A stretch of 64,000 nucleotides of DNA from Streptomyces sp. TSRI0107 (GTDB lineage Bacteria; Actinomycetota; Actinomycetes; Streptomycetales; Streptomycetaceae), in the NCBI RefSeq assembly GCF_001905845.1, contig NZ_LIVZ01000007.1, positions 310,001 through 374,000 of the forward strand. Direction: 5' to 3'. The number at the start of each line of letters is the position of its first letter. Position 1 is the first letter of the stretch. The notes beneath the pieces were generated by a model, which saw only the letters and a list, made by a program, of their open reading frames with translations, had not been told where the DNA came from and made no database searches. Below, one piece after another: positions 9,290 to 18,152 of this stretch. The translations under genes were made by a program, and so were the position numbers.

Positions 9290-9306
9290 TCGGCATTGTC
9301 GAACAC
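9290..9306 (-). promoter_or_regulatory. Proposed GylR operator upstream of glpF
   Basis: The reverse complement reads GTGTTCGACAATGCCGA, identical over 17 bases to the site before gylR but in the opposite orientation. Flanking bases (CCGGTAG on one side) are also partly conserved. It fits a GylR-controlled promoter of the glycerol operon. Confidence 0.65.
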
Positions 9307-9434
9307 CTACCGGCAATACGCGCTAGAGTGTGACAACGCCAAGGGCCGGCCATCGCTCTCACCCCCGAGGGCGCGGAACCTCCGTTGGGACACGGGGTTC
9401 GGCTTCCCCTGGACGAAGGACAAAGGAGTCGCGG

Positions 9435-10223
9435 GTGTCCAGCTCCGACATCTTCATCGGCGAGACCATCGGTACCGCCATACTCATCCTGCTCGGCGCC
9501 GGCGTTGTGGCCGCCGTCGTGCTCAAGGCCTCCAAGGCCCAGAACGCCGGTTGGCTCGCCATCACCTTCGGGTGGGGCTTCGCCGTCCTCACGGCCGTCT
9601 ACACCACGGCGCCCCTGTCCGGCGCCCACCTGAACCCGGCCGTGACGCTCGCCATCGCCATCAAGGACGGCGACTGGAGCAACGTTCCGACCTACTGGGC
9701 GGGACAGCTGCTGGGCGCCATGATCGGTGCCACGCTCGCCTGGGTCGCCTACTACGGCCAGTTCCGGGCCCACCTCACGGACCCCGAGATCGTCGGGGAC
9801 CCGGGCACCGAGGCCGGCAAGGCCATCGAGGCGAGAGAGGCCCAGGCGGGCCCCGTCCTCGGCGTCTTCTCCACCGGACCGGAGATCCGGAACGTGGCGC
9901 AGAACCTGGCCACCGAGATCATCGGAACGTTCGTGCTCGTCATCGCGGTCCTCACCCAGGGCCTCAACGACAACGGCAACGGCCTCGGCATCCTCGGCGC
10001 TCTGATCACCGCGCTCGTCGTGGTCGGCATCGGTCTCTCGCTCGGCGGTCCGACCGGATACGCCATCAACCCGGCGCGTGACCTCGGCCCGCGCATCGTG
10101 CACGCGCTGCTTCCCCTGCCCAACAAGGGCGGCTCCGACTGGGGCTACGCCTGGATCCCGGTCGTCGGACCGCTGATCGGCGGCGCACTCGCGGCAGGCC
10201 TCTACAAGCTGGCTTTCGCCTAG
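9435..10223 (+). CDS. glpF: Glycerol uptake facilitator (aquaglyceroporin)
   Basis: Membrane channel of the MIP family that lets glycerol diffuse into the cell; called gylC in S. coelicolor. Of 262 residues, six membrane segments and two half-helices are visible. The two NPA boxes are HLNPAVT near residue 67 and YAINPARDLGPR near residue 211. Asp after NPAR is the residue that distinguishes glycerol facilitators from strict water channels. The start is a GTG with AAAGGAG 8 bp upstream. It is first in the operon with glpK and glpD. Confidence 0.97.
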   Translation: MSSSDIFIGETIGTAILILLGAGVVAAVVLKASKAQNAGWLAITFGWGFAVLTAVYTTAPLSGAHLNPAVTLAIAIKDGDWSNVPTYWAGQLLGAMIGATLAWVAYYGQFRAHLTDPEIVGDPGTEAGKAIEAREAQAGPVLGVFSTGPEIRNVAQNLATEIIGTFVLVIAVLTQGLNDNGNGLGILGALITALVVVGIGLSLGGPTGYAINPARDLGPRIVHALLPLPNKGGSDWGYAWIPVVGPLIGGALAAGLYKLAFA

Positions 10224-10286
10224 ACCTTCCGCTAAAGCATCAGCGCACACCTCCAGTCCGTTTCCGTGAAACATCAGGAGCACACC

Positions 10287-11831
10287 GTGACCGACGCGCA
10301 CACCGCCGGCCCGTTCATCGCCGCCATCGACCAAGGCACCACCTCCAGCCGCTGCATCGTCTTCGACCGGGACGGCCGGATCGTCTCCGTCGACCAGAAG
10401 GAGCACGAGCAGATCTTCCCCAAGCCGGGCTGGGTCGAGCACGACGCCACCGAGATCTGGACCAACGTCCAGGAAGTCGTCGCCGGGGCCATCGAGAAGG
10501 CCGGCATCACCCGCGAAGACATCAAGGCCATCGGCATCACCAACCAGCGCGAGACCACCGTGCTGTGGGACAAGAACACCGGTGAGCCCGTCCACAACGC
10601 CCTCGTCTGGCAGGACACCCGCACCGACGCGCTCTGCAAGGAGCTCGGCCGCAACGTCGGCCAGGACCGTTTCCGCCGTGAGACGGGCCTGCCGCTCGCG
10701 TCCTACTTCTCCGGCCCGAAGGCCCGCTGGCTGCTCGACAACGTCGAGGGCCTGCGGGAGCGCGCCGAGGCCGGCGACATCCTCTTCGGCACCATGGACA
10801 CCTGGGTCATCTGGAACCTGACCGGCGGTGTCAACGGCGGCAAGCACGTCACCGACGTGACCAACGCGTCCCGCACCATGCTGATGAACCTGCACACCAC
10901 GGAGTGGGACGAGAAGATCGCCGAGTCCATCGGCGTCCCGCTGGCGATCCTGCCGGAGATCCGCTCCTCCGCCGAGGTCTACGGCGAGGTCACCGGCGGC
11001 AAGCTGGGCGACGTGCTCGGCGGCATCCCGGTCGCCTCGGCGCTCGGCGACCAGCAGGCGGCCCTGTTCGGCCAGACCTGCTTCTCCGAGGGCGAGACCA
11101 AGTCCACCTACGGCACCGGCACCTTCATGGTGATGAACACCGGTGACAAGATCATCAACTCCTACGCGGGCCTGCTGACCACGGTCGGCTACAAGATCGG
11201 CGACCAGCCGACGGTGTACGCGCTGGAGGGCTCGATCGCCGTCACCGGCTCCCTGGTGCAGTGGATGCGCGACCAGATGGGCCTGATCTCCACCGCGGCC
11301 GAGATCGAGACGCTCGCGCTCTCGGTCGAGGACAACGGCGGCGCCTACTTCGTGCCGGCCTTCTCCGGCCTGTTCGCCCCGCACTGGCGTTCCGACGCCC
11401 GCGGTGTGATCGCCGGTCTGACCCGGTACGTCACCAAGGCGCACCTGGCGCGCGCCGTCCTGGAGGCGACCGCCTGGCAGACCCGGGAGATCGCCGACGC
11501 GATGGTCAAGGACTCCGGCGACGAGCTGGTGGCCCTGAAGGTCGACGGCGGCATGACCTCCAACAACCTCCTGATGCAGACGCTCTCGGACGTCCTGGAC
11601 GCACCGGTGGTGCGCCCGATGGTCGCCGAGACCACCTGCCTCGGCGCCGCCTACGCCGCCGGCCTCGCCGTCGGCTTCTGGTCCAGCACCGACGAACTGC
11701 GCGCCAACTGGCGCCGGGCCGCCGAATGGACCCCCCACATGGACGCGGAGACCCGTGACCGTGAGTACAAGAACTGGCTCAAGGCCGTCGACCGGACCAT
11801 GGGCTGGATCGACGACGACGACGAAAGCTGA
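10287..11831 (+). CDS. glpK: Glycerol kinase
   Basis: Phosphorylates glycerol to glycerol 3-phosphate with ATP in the cytoplasm (gylA in S. coelicolor). At 514 residues it is the usual FGGY kinase length. The N-terminal phosphate-binding loop is AIDQGTTSSRC, the catalytic region includes SALGDQQAALFGQ, and late motifs include DGGMTSNNLLMQ and TTCLGAAYAAGLA. The GTG start is chosen because CAGGAGCACACC precedes it at proper spacing; an in-frame GTG seven codons earlier lacks this. It is 63 bp downstream of glpF and upstream of glpD. Confidence 0.98.
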   Translation: MTDAHTAGPFIAAIDQGTTSSRCIVFDRDGRIVSVDQKEHEQIFPKPGWVEHDATEIWTNVQEVVAGAIEKAGITREDIKAIGITNQRETTVLWDKNTGEPVHNALVWQDTRTDALCKELGRNVGQDRFRRETGLPLASYFSGPKARWLLDNVEGLRERAEAGDILFGTMDTWVIWNLTGGVNGGKHVTDVTNASRTMLMNLHTTEWDEKIAESIGVPLAILPEIRSSAEVYGEVTGGKLGDVLGGIPVASALGDQQAALFGQTCFSEGETKSTYGTGTFMVMNTGDKIINSYAGLLTTVGYKIGDQPTVYALEGSIAVTGSLVQWMRDQMGLISTAAEIETLALSVEDNGGAYFVPAFSGLFAPHWRSDARGVIAGLTRYVTKAHLARAVLEATAWQTREIADAMVKDSGDELVALKVDGGMTSNNLLMQTLSDVLDAPVVRPMVAETTCLGAAYAAGLAVGFWSSTDELRANWRRAAEWTPHMDAETRDREYKNWLKAVDRTMGWIDDDDES

Positions 11832-11910
11832 CCGAAGCCTGCGGGGAGCTCAGCGGCGAGCTCCCCGCCGAGCTCGGCCACATCGTCCCGATGAGGAGTA
11901 AGAACCCCAA

Positions 11911-13527
11911 ATGACCAGTCAGACCACCCTGCAGTCCGTGCCTGCCCTCGGGACGCGCCCGGCCTCCGGCTCGAACCCGAGCCGCGCCGAGACCCGGGAG
12001 CAGCTCTCCAAGGCGTCGTACGACCTTCTCGTGATCGGCGGCGGCATCCTGGGCATCTCCACCGCCTGGCACGCCGCGCAGGCCGGGCTCAGGGTGGCTC
12101 TGGTCGACGCCGGCGACTGGGCCGGCGCCACCTCCTCCGCCTCCTCCAAGCTGCTCCACGGCGGCCTGCGCTACCTGCAGACCGGCGCGGTGAAGCTGGT
12201 GGCGGAGAACCACTTCGAGCGCCGTGCGGTGTCCCGTCAGGTGGCCCCCCACCTGGCGAACCCGCTCACGTTCTACCTCCCCGTGTACAAGGGCGGGCCG
12301 CACGGCGCGGCGAAGCTCGGCGCGGGAGTGTTCGCGTACTCGATGCTGTCGGCCTTCGGCGACGGTGTCGGTCACCTGCTCTCCCCCGCCAAGGCGCAGG
12401 CGGACGTTCCCGAGCTGCGCACCGAGAACCTGAAGGCCGTGGCCGTGTACGGCGACGACCAGATGAACGACGCCCGCATGGCGCTGATGACGGTCCGCGC
12501 GGCCACCGAGGCGGGTGCGGTCGTCCTCAACCACGCCGAGGTCACCGGCCTGCGCTTCACCAAGGGCCGGGTGACCGGTGCCGAGCTGCGCGACCGGCTC
12601 TCCGGCGACGAGTTCGGCGTCAGCGCCCGGCTCGTGCTGAACGCGACCGGCCCGTGGGTCGACCACCTGCGCCGTATGGAGGACCCGAATGCCGCGCCGT
12701 CGATCCGTCTGTCGAAGGGCGCGCATCTGGTCCTGAAGCGCACCTCCCCGTGGAAGGCGGCGCTGGCCACCCCGATCGACAAGTACCGCATCACCTTCGC
12801 CCTCCCCTGGGAGGACATGCTGCTGCTGGGCACCACGGACGAGGAGTTCGAGGGCGATCCGGCGGATGTCGCGGTCAACGACAAGGACATAGCGCAGATC
12901 CTCGACGAGGCCGCGTTCTCCATCCGCGACCAGCAGCTGGACCGGAGCCTGATCACCTACGCGTTCGCCGGTCTGCGGGTGCTGCCGGGCGGCCCCGGCG
13001 ACACCGCGAAGGCCAAGCGCGAGACGGTGGTCACCGAGGGCAAGGGCGGCATGCTGTCCGTCGCGGGCGGCAAGTGGACGACCTTCCGCCACATCGGCCG
13101 TACGGTGATGCAGAAGCTGGAGTCGCTGCCGGGCCACCCGCTGGGCGAGGACTTCGAGCCGATCTCGTCGCTGCCGAAGAAGCTGCCGCTGCCGGGTGTC
13201 GCCAACCCGCGCGCGGTCGCCCACCGGCTGCTGACCGACGGCCCGGCGCCGGGCCCGCGGATGGCGGCGGACACCGCGAAGCACCTGGCCACCCACTACG
13301 GTTCGCTGGCCTTCGACATCGCCCGGCTCGCCAACGAGAGCCCCGAGCTGGCCGAGCGTGTCCACCCCGACGCCCCGGAGATCTGGGCGCAGGTGGTGTG
13401 GGCCCGTGACCACGAGTGGGCCGAGACGGCGGACGACGTGCTGCGCCGCCGCACCACGCTGACGATCCGCGGCCTGGCCACGGACGAGGTTCGGACGAAG
13501 GTCCAGGACCTGCTCGACGAGAAGTAG
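11911..13527 (+). CDS. glpD: Aerobic glycerol-3-phosphate dehydrogenase
   Basis: Membrane-associated flavoenzyme that oxidises glycerol 3-phosphate to dihydroxyacetone phosphate and passes electrons to quinone (gylB in S. coelicolor). It has 538 residues. The FAD Rossmann motif is LLVIGGGILGIS near residue 40, followed by the family signature SSASSKLLHGGLRYL. The C-terminal cap holds GGKWTTFRHIGR. It closes the glycerol operon, which ends at a strong hairpin about 95 bp downstream. Confidence 0.98.
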   Translation: MTSQTTLQSVPALGTRPASGSNPSRAETREQLSKASYDLLVIGGGILGISTAWHAAQAGLRVALVDAGDWAGATSSASSKLLHGGLRYLQTGAVKLVAENHFERRAVSRQVAPHLANPLTFYLPVYKGGPHGAAKLGAGVFAYSMLSAFGDGVGHLLSPAKAQADVPELRTENLKAVAVYGDDQMNDARMALMTVRAATEAGAVVLNHAEVTGLRFTKGRVTGAELRDRLSGDEFGVSARLVLNATGPWVDHLRRMEDPNAAPSIRLSKGAHLVLKRTSPWKAALATPIDKYRITFALPWEDMLLLGTTDEEFEGDPADVAVNDKDIAQILDEAAFSIRDQQLDRSLITYAFAGLRVLPGGPGDTAKAKRETVVTEGKGGMLSVAGGKWTTFRHIGRTVMQKLESLPGHPLGEDFEPISSLPKKLPLPGVANPRAVAHRLLTDGPAPGPRMAADTAKHLATHYGSLAFDIARLANESPELAERVHPDAPEIWAQVVWARDHEWAETADDVLRRRTTLTIRGLATDEVRTKVQDLLDEK

Positions 13528-13621
13528 GCGTCGAGGAAGCAGATCTCGCGCGCCGGCTCTTCCCTGACCGCCCGCCGGCAGCCGCGGAACGGCCCCCTCC
13601 GCACTAGGGGGCCGGGCACAG

Positions 13622-13659
13622 GAAGGGGGTGGCTCCCCGCCGACGGAGCCACCCCCTTC
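13622..13659 (+). terminator. Terminator of the glycerol operon
   Basis: GAAGGGGGTGGCTCC pairs perfectly with GGAGCCACCCCCTTC, a 15-bp stem with an 8-nt loop. It is the strongest hairpin downstream of glpD and ends the operon. The remaining 200 bp before the next gene show no coding evidence. Confidence 0.85.
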
Positions 13660-13859
13660 GCCATGCCCGCACCCTCGCCGTGCCCTCGCCGTGCCTTCGC
13701 CGTCGAGGTCGCGCGGCGCGGCGGGGATCGCGGGGTGTTCCGGGTCGGCGAACGGGGCAGTGATCCGTTCACTCCCCCGTGCAAGGGGGCTGCGGGCGCC
13801 CTCGCCGAACGCCGTAAGGTTGGGACGTCAAGCGAGGGCACGTCGGAAGGAGGCACTGG

Positions 13860-14783
13860 GTGATCGAGCTCGAGGGGGTTCCCGAGCTGATCGACCCGGT
13901 CATGGTGGCCGCGTTCGAGGGCTGGAACGATGCCGGCGACGCCGCCTCCACCGCGGTCGCGCATCTCGAGAGGGAATGGAAGGGCGAGGTCTTCGCGGCG
14001 CTGGACGCCGAGGACTACTACGACTTCCAGGTCAACCGCCCCACGGTGTTCATGGACGGCGGCGTGCGGAAGATCACATGGCCGACGACCCGGTTGTCGG
14101 TGGTGCGGGTCGGCGGCGACAAGCCTCGTGACCTGGTGCTGGTCCGGGGTATCGAACCGTCCATGCGCTGGCGCTCGTTCTGCAACGAACTGCTCGGCTT
14201 CGCGCACGAACTGGGTGTGGAACTGGTGGTCATCCTGGGCGCGCTGCTCGGCGACACCCCGCACACCCGTCCGGTGCCGATCAGCGGGACCACGTCCGAC
14301 CCGGACCTGGCCCGCCGGATGGACCTGGAGGAGACCAAGTACGAGGGTCCGACGGGCATCGTCGGCGTCCTCCAGGAGGCCTGCACGCACGCGGGCGTAC
14401 CGGCGGTGTCGCTGTGGGCCGCCGTACCGCACTACGTGTCGCAGCCGCCGAACCCGAAGGCGACGCTGGCGCTGCTGAACCGGCTGGAAGATCTGATCGA
14501 CGTGCGCATCCCGCTGGGCGAGCTGCCCGAGGACGCGCGCGCCTGGCAGGTCGGTGTGGACCAGCTGGCCGCCGAGGACAGCGAGGTCGCGGAGTACGTG
14601 CAGACGCTGGAGGAGGCCCGGGACACCGCCGAGCTGCCGGAGGCGTCGGGTGAGGCGATCGCCCGCGAGTTCGAGCGGTATCTGCGGCGCCGGGACGGCG
14701 GCCGGGACAATCCGGGGGACCGGACGCGCCCGCCGATGCCGCCGAAGCCGGGCACGGACGACGGGGAGTCGTCGGAGGACTGA
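13860..14783 (+). CDS. PAC2 family protein (proteasome assembly chaperone-like)
   Basis: Conserved actinobacterial protein of 307 residues with a PAC2 domain (ATP-grasp-like family, relatives of eukaryotic proteasome assembly chaperone 2). Visible features are the opening ELIDPVMVAAFEGWNDAGDAA, the central LGALLGDTPHTRPVPISGT, and a charged, Pro-rich C-terminal tail after residue 270. The GTG start has AAGGAGG 8 bp before it. It is encoded alone between terminators. Its function in bacteria is not settled; a role near the proteasome or in protein quality control is only inferred from the family name. Confidence 0.88.
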   Translation: MIELEGVPELIDPVMVAAFEGWNDAGDAASTAVAHLEREWKGEVFAALDAEDYYDFQVNRPTVFMDGGVRKITWPTTRLSVVRVGGDKPRDLVLVRGIEPSMRWRSFCNELLGFAHELGVELVVILGALLGDTPHTRPVPISGTTSDPDLARRMDLEETKYEGPTGIVGVLQEACTHAGVPAVSLWAAVPHYVSQPPNPKATLALLNRLEDLIDVRIPLGELPEDARAWQVGVDQLAAEDSEVAEYVQTLEEARDTAELPEASGEAIAREFERYLRRRDGGRDNPGDRTRPPMPPKPGTDDGESSED

Positions 14784-14838
14784 GCCCTGTGCGGTGGGGC
14801 GGTGCGGGGCGTGGTCGTACGCCCCGCACCGCCCTTCG

Positions 14839-15798
14839 TCACACTCGGGGCACGGCCACCGTGTCGTAGTCGGTGTCGGGGGCCGGCGGGTCGATGTCGA
14901 ACCGCGCGTTGGGCAGGTAGATCCGGTCGCCCCAGGCGGCGGCCGTCGTCGGGATGCGGAACCGGTCCGGGTCCGTGACGCGGGTGATCAGGGAGCCGCG
15001 GGTGCCGGACGAGTTCAGCCGGAAGACGTCGATCGCGTTCTGCCACTGCTGGACGACGTAGAGGGTGCGGCCGAGCAGCAGCAGGCCGTCGCCGTTCGGC
15101 AGCAGCGCGCCGCCGAGGTCGACGGCGCTCGCGCTGCCGGTGCGCGGGTCGACCCGCATGAGGCCGCCGCCGCCCGCGAAGGCGTTCACCACGAGCAGGG
15201 CGCTGCCGTCGGGGGTGCGTTCGATGCCGTTGGCGGTGAAGTCGGGGCCCTGCTCCCAGTCGCCACTCAGCGGCACGGTCTCCACGCCCTGCGGTGCGCC
15301 GTCGCGGCCGAGGTCGAGCCGGTAGAGCCGGGGCAGGAAGGAGTCGGTGAACCAGGCGGCACGCGGGGTCAGGACGACGTCGTTGACGAAGGCGCCGCCG
15401 ACCTCGTGCACCTGCTCGATCTCGCCGGTGCGGGCGTCGACGGTGCGCAGATCGCCGCCGGCGCCGCCGGAGAGGAAGAGGCGGCCGTGCCGGTCGATCT
15501 TCAGGCCCACGACGGGTCGGTCCGGGCCGAGTCCGCGGTGGACGACGCGGCCGCGGCCGGTGGCGAGGCTCGCCCGGTAGACGTCGCCGTTGGCGAGCGA
15601 GCCGAACCAGGCGTACGGCTCCGAGCCGATGGCGATGCCCTCCGGCTGGAAGCCGTCGGGCAGCGGGAAGCGGGTGGGCCAGGTCGCCTGCCGGGCGTCG
15701 GCCGCGTGTGCGGTGCCGCCGAGCAGTGCCGCCCCGGTGAGGGCGGCGGTCGTGGTGAGCAGTCTGCGCCGTGCTAAGGAACGCTCCGTGGATGTCAC
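14839..15798 (-). CDS. Secreted SMP-30/gluconolactonase-like beta-propeller protein
   Basis: Exported protein of 319 residues. The N-terminus has a twin-arginine type signal (SLARRRLLTTTAAL, cleavage likely after GTAHA near residue 33). The mature part contains repeated propeller blades such as GLKIDRHGRLFLSGG and ANGIERTPDGSALLVVNAF, as in SMP-30/gluconolactonase and strictosidine synthase-like families that hydrolyse lactones. The GTG start has an AAGGAC upstream. It is separated from mshC by a hairpin and tandem repeats, so it probably has its own promoter. The true substrate is unknown. Confidence 0.82.
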   Translation of the reverse strand: MTSTERSLARRRLLTTTAALTGAALLGGTAHAADARQATWPTRFPLPDGFQPEGIAIGSEPYAWFGSLANGDVYRASLATGRGRVVHRGLGPDRPVVGLKIDRHGRLFLSGGAGGDLRTVDARTGEIEQVHEVGGAFVNDVVLTPRAAWFTDSFLPRLYRLDLGRDGAPQGVETVPLSGDWEQGPDFTANGIERTPDGSALLVVNAFAGGGGLMRVDPRTGSASAVDLGGALLPNGDGLLLLGRTLYVVQQWQNAIDVFRLNSSGTRGSLITRVTDPDRFRIPTTAAAWGDRIYLPNARFDIDPPAPDTDYDTVAVPRV

Positions 15799-15850
15799 TG
15801 CGTATGTCCTTCTGCGAGGGCCGACGCGAACGGCCGGCCGGACGGTGTTG

Positions 15851-15931
15851 GTTCCAGACGTGTCTCGTGTTGTTCCAGGCGTGCCGCGTGCTGTTTCCGG
15901 ACGTGTGGCGTGCTGTTTCCGGACGTGTCGG
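15851..15931. repeat. Degenerate tandem repeat, about 21-22 bp x 3.8
   Basis: Three full copies and one partial copy of a unit like GTTTCCGGACGTGTGGCGTGCT follow one another in the gap between the secreted propeller gene and mshC. Units differ at a few bases and by one indel. The region is non-coding in the frames of both neighbours; it lies upstream of the propeller gene and downstream of mshC. Confidence 0.8.
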
Positions 15932-15970
15932 TCCGGGGCGCCGCCTCCGGGTGGAGGGGGCGCCCCGGAC
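15931..15970 (-). terminator. mshC terminator
   Basis: GTCCGGGGCGCC pairs with GGCGCCCCGGAC, and the stem continues through an inner GCCTCC/GGAGG pairing. It begins 12 bp after the mshC stop codon, a typical position for intrinsic termination. Confidence 0.8.
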
Positions 15971-15982
15971 CGTACGCGGCTG

Positions 15983-17212
15983 CTACAGGGCCACGCCGAG
16001 CAGGGCGTCGACCGCGCGGGTGACGACGCCGGGGGCGCCGGTGTCCTCGCCGCCCTGCTCGTGCTGGAGGGTGGCCCAGCGGTCGACGGCGGCCAGCGCG
16101 GCCGGGGCGTCGAGATCGTTGGCCAGGGCCTCGCGGATCTCCTCGACGAGGGTGTCGGCGCCCGGCCCGTCGGGCCGGGAGACGGCGGACCGCCAGAGCT
16201 CCAGCCGGGCCTCGGCGTCCCGCAGGACCTGGTCGGTCCACTCCCAGTCGGCTCGGTAGTGGTGGGCGAGCAGCGCGAGCCGGATGGCGGCCGGGTCGAC
16301 ACCGTCGCGGCGCAGCTGGGAGACGAAGACCAGGTTGCCCTTGGACTTGGACATCTTCTCGCCGTGCAGGGCGACCATGCCGGCGTGGACGTACGCCTTG
16401 GCCATGGGGAACTCGCCGGTCAGCACCTGGGCGTGGGAGGCGCCCATCTCGTGGTGCGGGAAGGCGAGGTCGGAGCCGCCGCCCTGGACGTCGAAGCCCA
16501 TGCCGAGGTGGTCGAGGGCGATGGCGACGCACTCGATGTGCCAGCCGGGGCGGCCGCGGCCCAGCGAGCCGCCGTCCCAGCTCGGCTCGCCCTCGCGGGC
16601 GGCCATCCACAGCATCGGGTCGAGCGGGTTCTTCTTGCCCGGCCGGTCCGGGTCGCCGCCGCGCTCGGCGGAGAGCAGCCGCATCGCGGCGGCGTCCAGG
16701 TTGGAGACCTGGCCGAAGTGCGGGTCGGCCTCGACGGAGAAGTAGATGTCACCGTCCAGCTCGTAGGCGGCGCCCAGTTCGCGCAGGCGCTCCACCAGCG
16801 GCACGATGCCGGGTATCGCCTCGACCGCGCCGATGTAGTGCCGCGGCGGCAGCATCCGCAGGGCGGTCATGTCCTCGCGGAACAGGGCGGTCTCCCGCTC
16901 GGCGAGCGCCACCCAGTCGAGGTCGTCGCGCTGCGCCCGCTCCAGCAGCGGATCGTCGACGTCGGTGACGTTCTGGACGTAGTGGACCTGCCGCTTGGTG
17001 TCCAGCCACACGCGCTGGACGAGGTCGAACGCGTTGTAGGTCGCCGCGTGACCGATGTGGGTCGCGTCGTACGGGGTGATGCCGCAGACGTAGATACGGG
17101 CGACGGGACCGGGATCGAGGGTGACCAGAGCGCCGGTCGCGGTGTCGTGGATCCTCAGGTCGCGGCCCTGACCAGGCAGGGCGGGGACCTCGGAAGCGGG
17201 CCAGGCATGCAT
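15983..17212 (-). CDS. mshC: Cysteine:1D-myo-inosityl 2-amino-2-deoxy-glucopyranoside ligase (mycothiol ligase)
   Basis: ATP-dependent ligase joining L-cysteine to GlcN-Ins, the penultimate step of mycothiol synthesis. It is a class I cysteinyl-tRNA synthetase relative of 409 residues, shorter than true CysS because the tRNA-binding C-terminus is missing. It has the HIGH-like THIGHAATYNAF near residue 52, the KMSKS loop GEKMSKSKGNLVF near residue 290, and zinc-site residues in YVCGITPYDAT and WHIECVAIAL plus FPHHEMG. The CGITPYDATHIGHAA and HAWPASEVP starts are characteristic of MshC rather than CysS. It probably forms a transcription unit with the three upstream genes of the kinase-like/DUF3090/phosphatase group. 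Confidence 0.96.
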   Translation of the reverse strand: MHAWPASEVPALPGQGRDLRIHDTATGALVTLDPGPVARIYVCGITPYDATHIGHAATYNAFDLVQRVWLDTKRQVHYVQNVTDVDDPLLERAQRDDLDWVALAERETALFREDMTALRMLPPRHYIGAVEAIPGIVPLVERLRELGAAYELDGDIYFSVEADPHFGQVSNLDAAAMRLLSAERGGDPDRPGKKNPLDPMLWMAAREGEPSWDGGSLGRGRPGWHIECVAIALDHLGMGFDVQGGGSDLAFPHHEMGASHAQVLTGEFPMAKAYVHAGMVALHGEKMSKSKGNLVFVSQLRRDGVDPAAIRLALLAHHYRADWEWTDQVLRDAEARLELWRSAVSRPDGPGADTLVEEIREALANDLDAPAALAAVDRWATLQHEQGGEDTGAPGVVTRAVDALLGVAL

Positions 17213-17333
17213 GCCTTGAGCCTAACCGGACTGGAGTTCCGAATCCGAACCGGACCAGGCCATATGGCCGGGAAGGCGCTCTTGCGCGTTCCCGGCCGAT
17301 GTGCCTTACGGCCACTGCCTCACGCGGCGCCGC

Positions 17334-18152
17334 TCACACCGGTGGCCACGGGATGGCGGGCCACTCCCCGCCCGGCTCCGGGTGGACGCCCGAGGTGAGC
17401 AGGGCGTCGACCCGGGCGCGGGTGGCGTCCAGCTCGGCGGGGGTGATCAGCCCGGCCAGGCGTTCGGCGAGCGCCCCGCCCTCCCGCAGCCGCTCCTTCA
17501 GGCCCCCGAGGACCGTCACGGCCTCCTCGGTGAGGGCTTCGCCGGCCCAGCCCCACAGCAGGGTGCGCAGCTTGTTGTCGACGTTGAAGGTGACCCCGTG
17601 GTCGATGCCGTAGAGCCGGCCGTCCCCGGCGGGGAGGAGGTGGCCGCCCTTGCGGTCGGCGTTGTTGATCACCGCGTCGAGTACGGCGAGCCGCCGCAGC
17701 CGCTCGTCGTCGGCGTGCACCAGCAGCGCGGTGCGCCCCTCCCCCACTTCGGCGAGGCCGATCGCCTTCCAGCCCGGCGCCGGTTCCTCATCCTCGACGA
17801 GGGCCAGCAGCTCGGCGCCTGGGACGGCCTCGATCCACAGCTGGACCATGCCCTCGCCGTACGGCCCGTCGCGCAGCACGGTCGGCGGCACCAGGTCCCA
17901 CCCGGTCGCCTCGGACACCAGGTAGGCGGCCACCTCCCGGGCGGCGAGCGTCCCGTCCGGGAAGTCCCACAGCGGGCGCTCCCCGGCGACGGGCTTGTAG
18001 ACGCAGGCCGCCTCCCGGTCCTCGTACGTCACCGTGCAGTACAGCGCCGCGTTGGAGGCGTCCCGGATTTGTCCGCGGACGGTCAGCTCGCCCTCGGCGA
18101 GCAGTTCCGCCGGGGTCATGCTCCGCGGCGGTATCCGTTCTGGCGCGGACAT
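17334..18152 (-). CDS. SCO1664-family protein, phosphatidylinositol-kinase-like (TIGR03843)
   Basis: Actinobacterial protein of 272 residues with a lipid/protein-kinase-like core. It shows a nucleotide-site lysine in VYKPVAGE (Lys53), a catalytic-loop candidate NNADRKGGH at 163-171 matching the DRHxxN loop of PI3/4-kinases, and IDHG at 183-186 in the place of DFG. The chosen ATG has GGAAGGA 5 bp upstream; an internal ATG 11 codons later would overlap the previous stop as ATGA and is an alternative. It overlaps the DUF3090 gene. The substrate is unknown. Known fact: families TIGR03843, TIGR03847 and TIGR03848 occur together in actinobacteria. Confidence 0.85.
   Translation of the reverse strand: MSAPERIPPRSMTPAELLAEGELTVRGQIRDASNAALYCTVTYEDREAACVYKPVAGERPLWDFPDGTLAAREVAAYLVSEATGWDLVPPTVLRDGPYGEGMVQLWIEAVPGAELLALVEDEEPAPGWKAIGLAEVGEGRTALLVHADDERLRRLAVLDAVINNADRKGGHLLPAGDGRLYGIDHGVTFNVDNKLRTLLWGWAGEALTEEAVTVLGGLKERLREGGALAERLAGLITPAELDATRARVDALLTSGVHPEPGGEWPAIPWPPV

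Noticed and set aside
15983..17212. Cysteinyl-tRNA synthetase
   Set aside because: The protein is too short and lacks the C-terminal tRNA-binding part; CGITPYDATHIGHAA and the overall length identify mycothiol ligase MshC.
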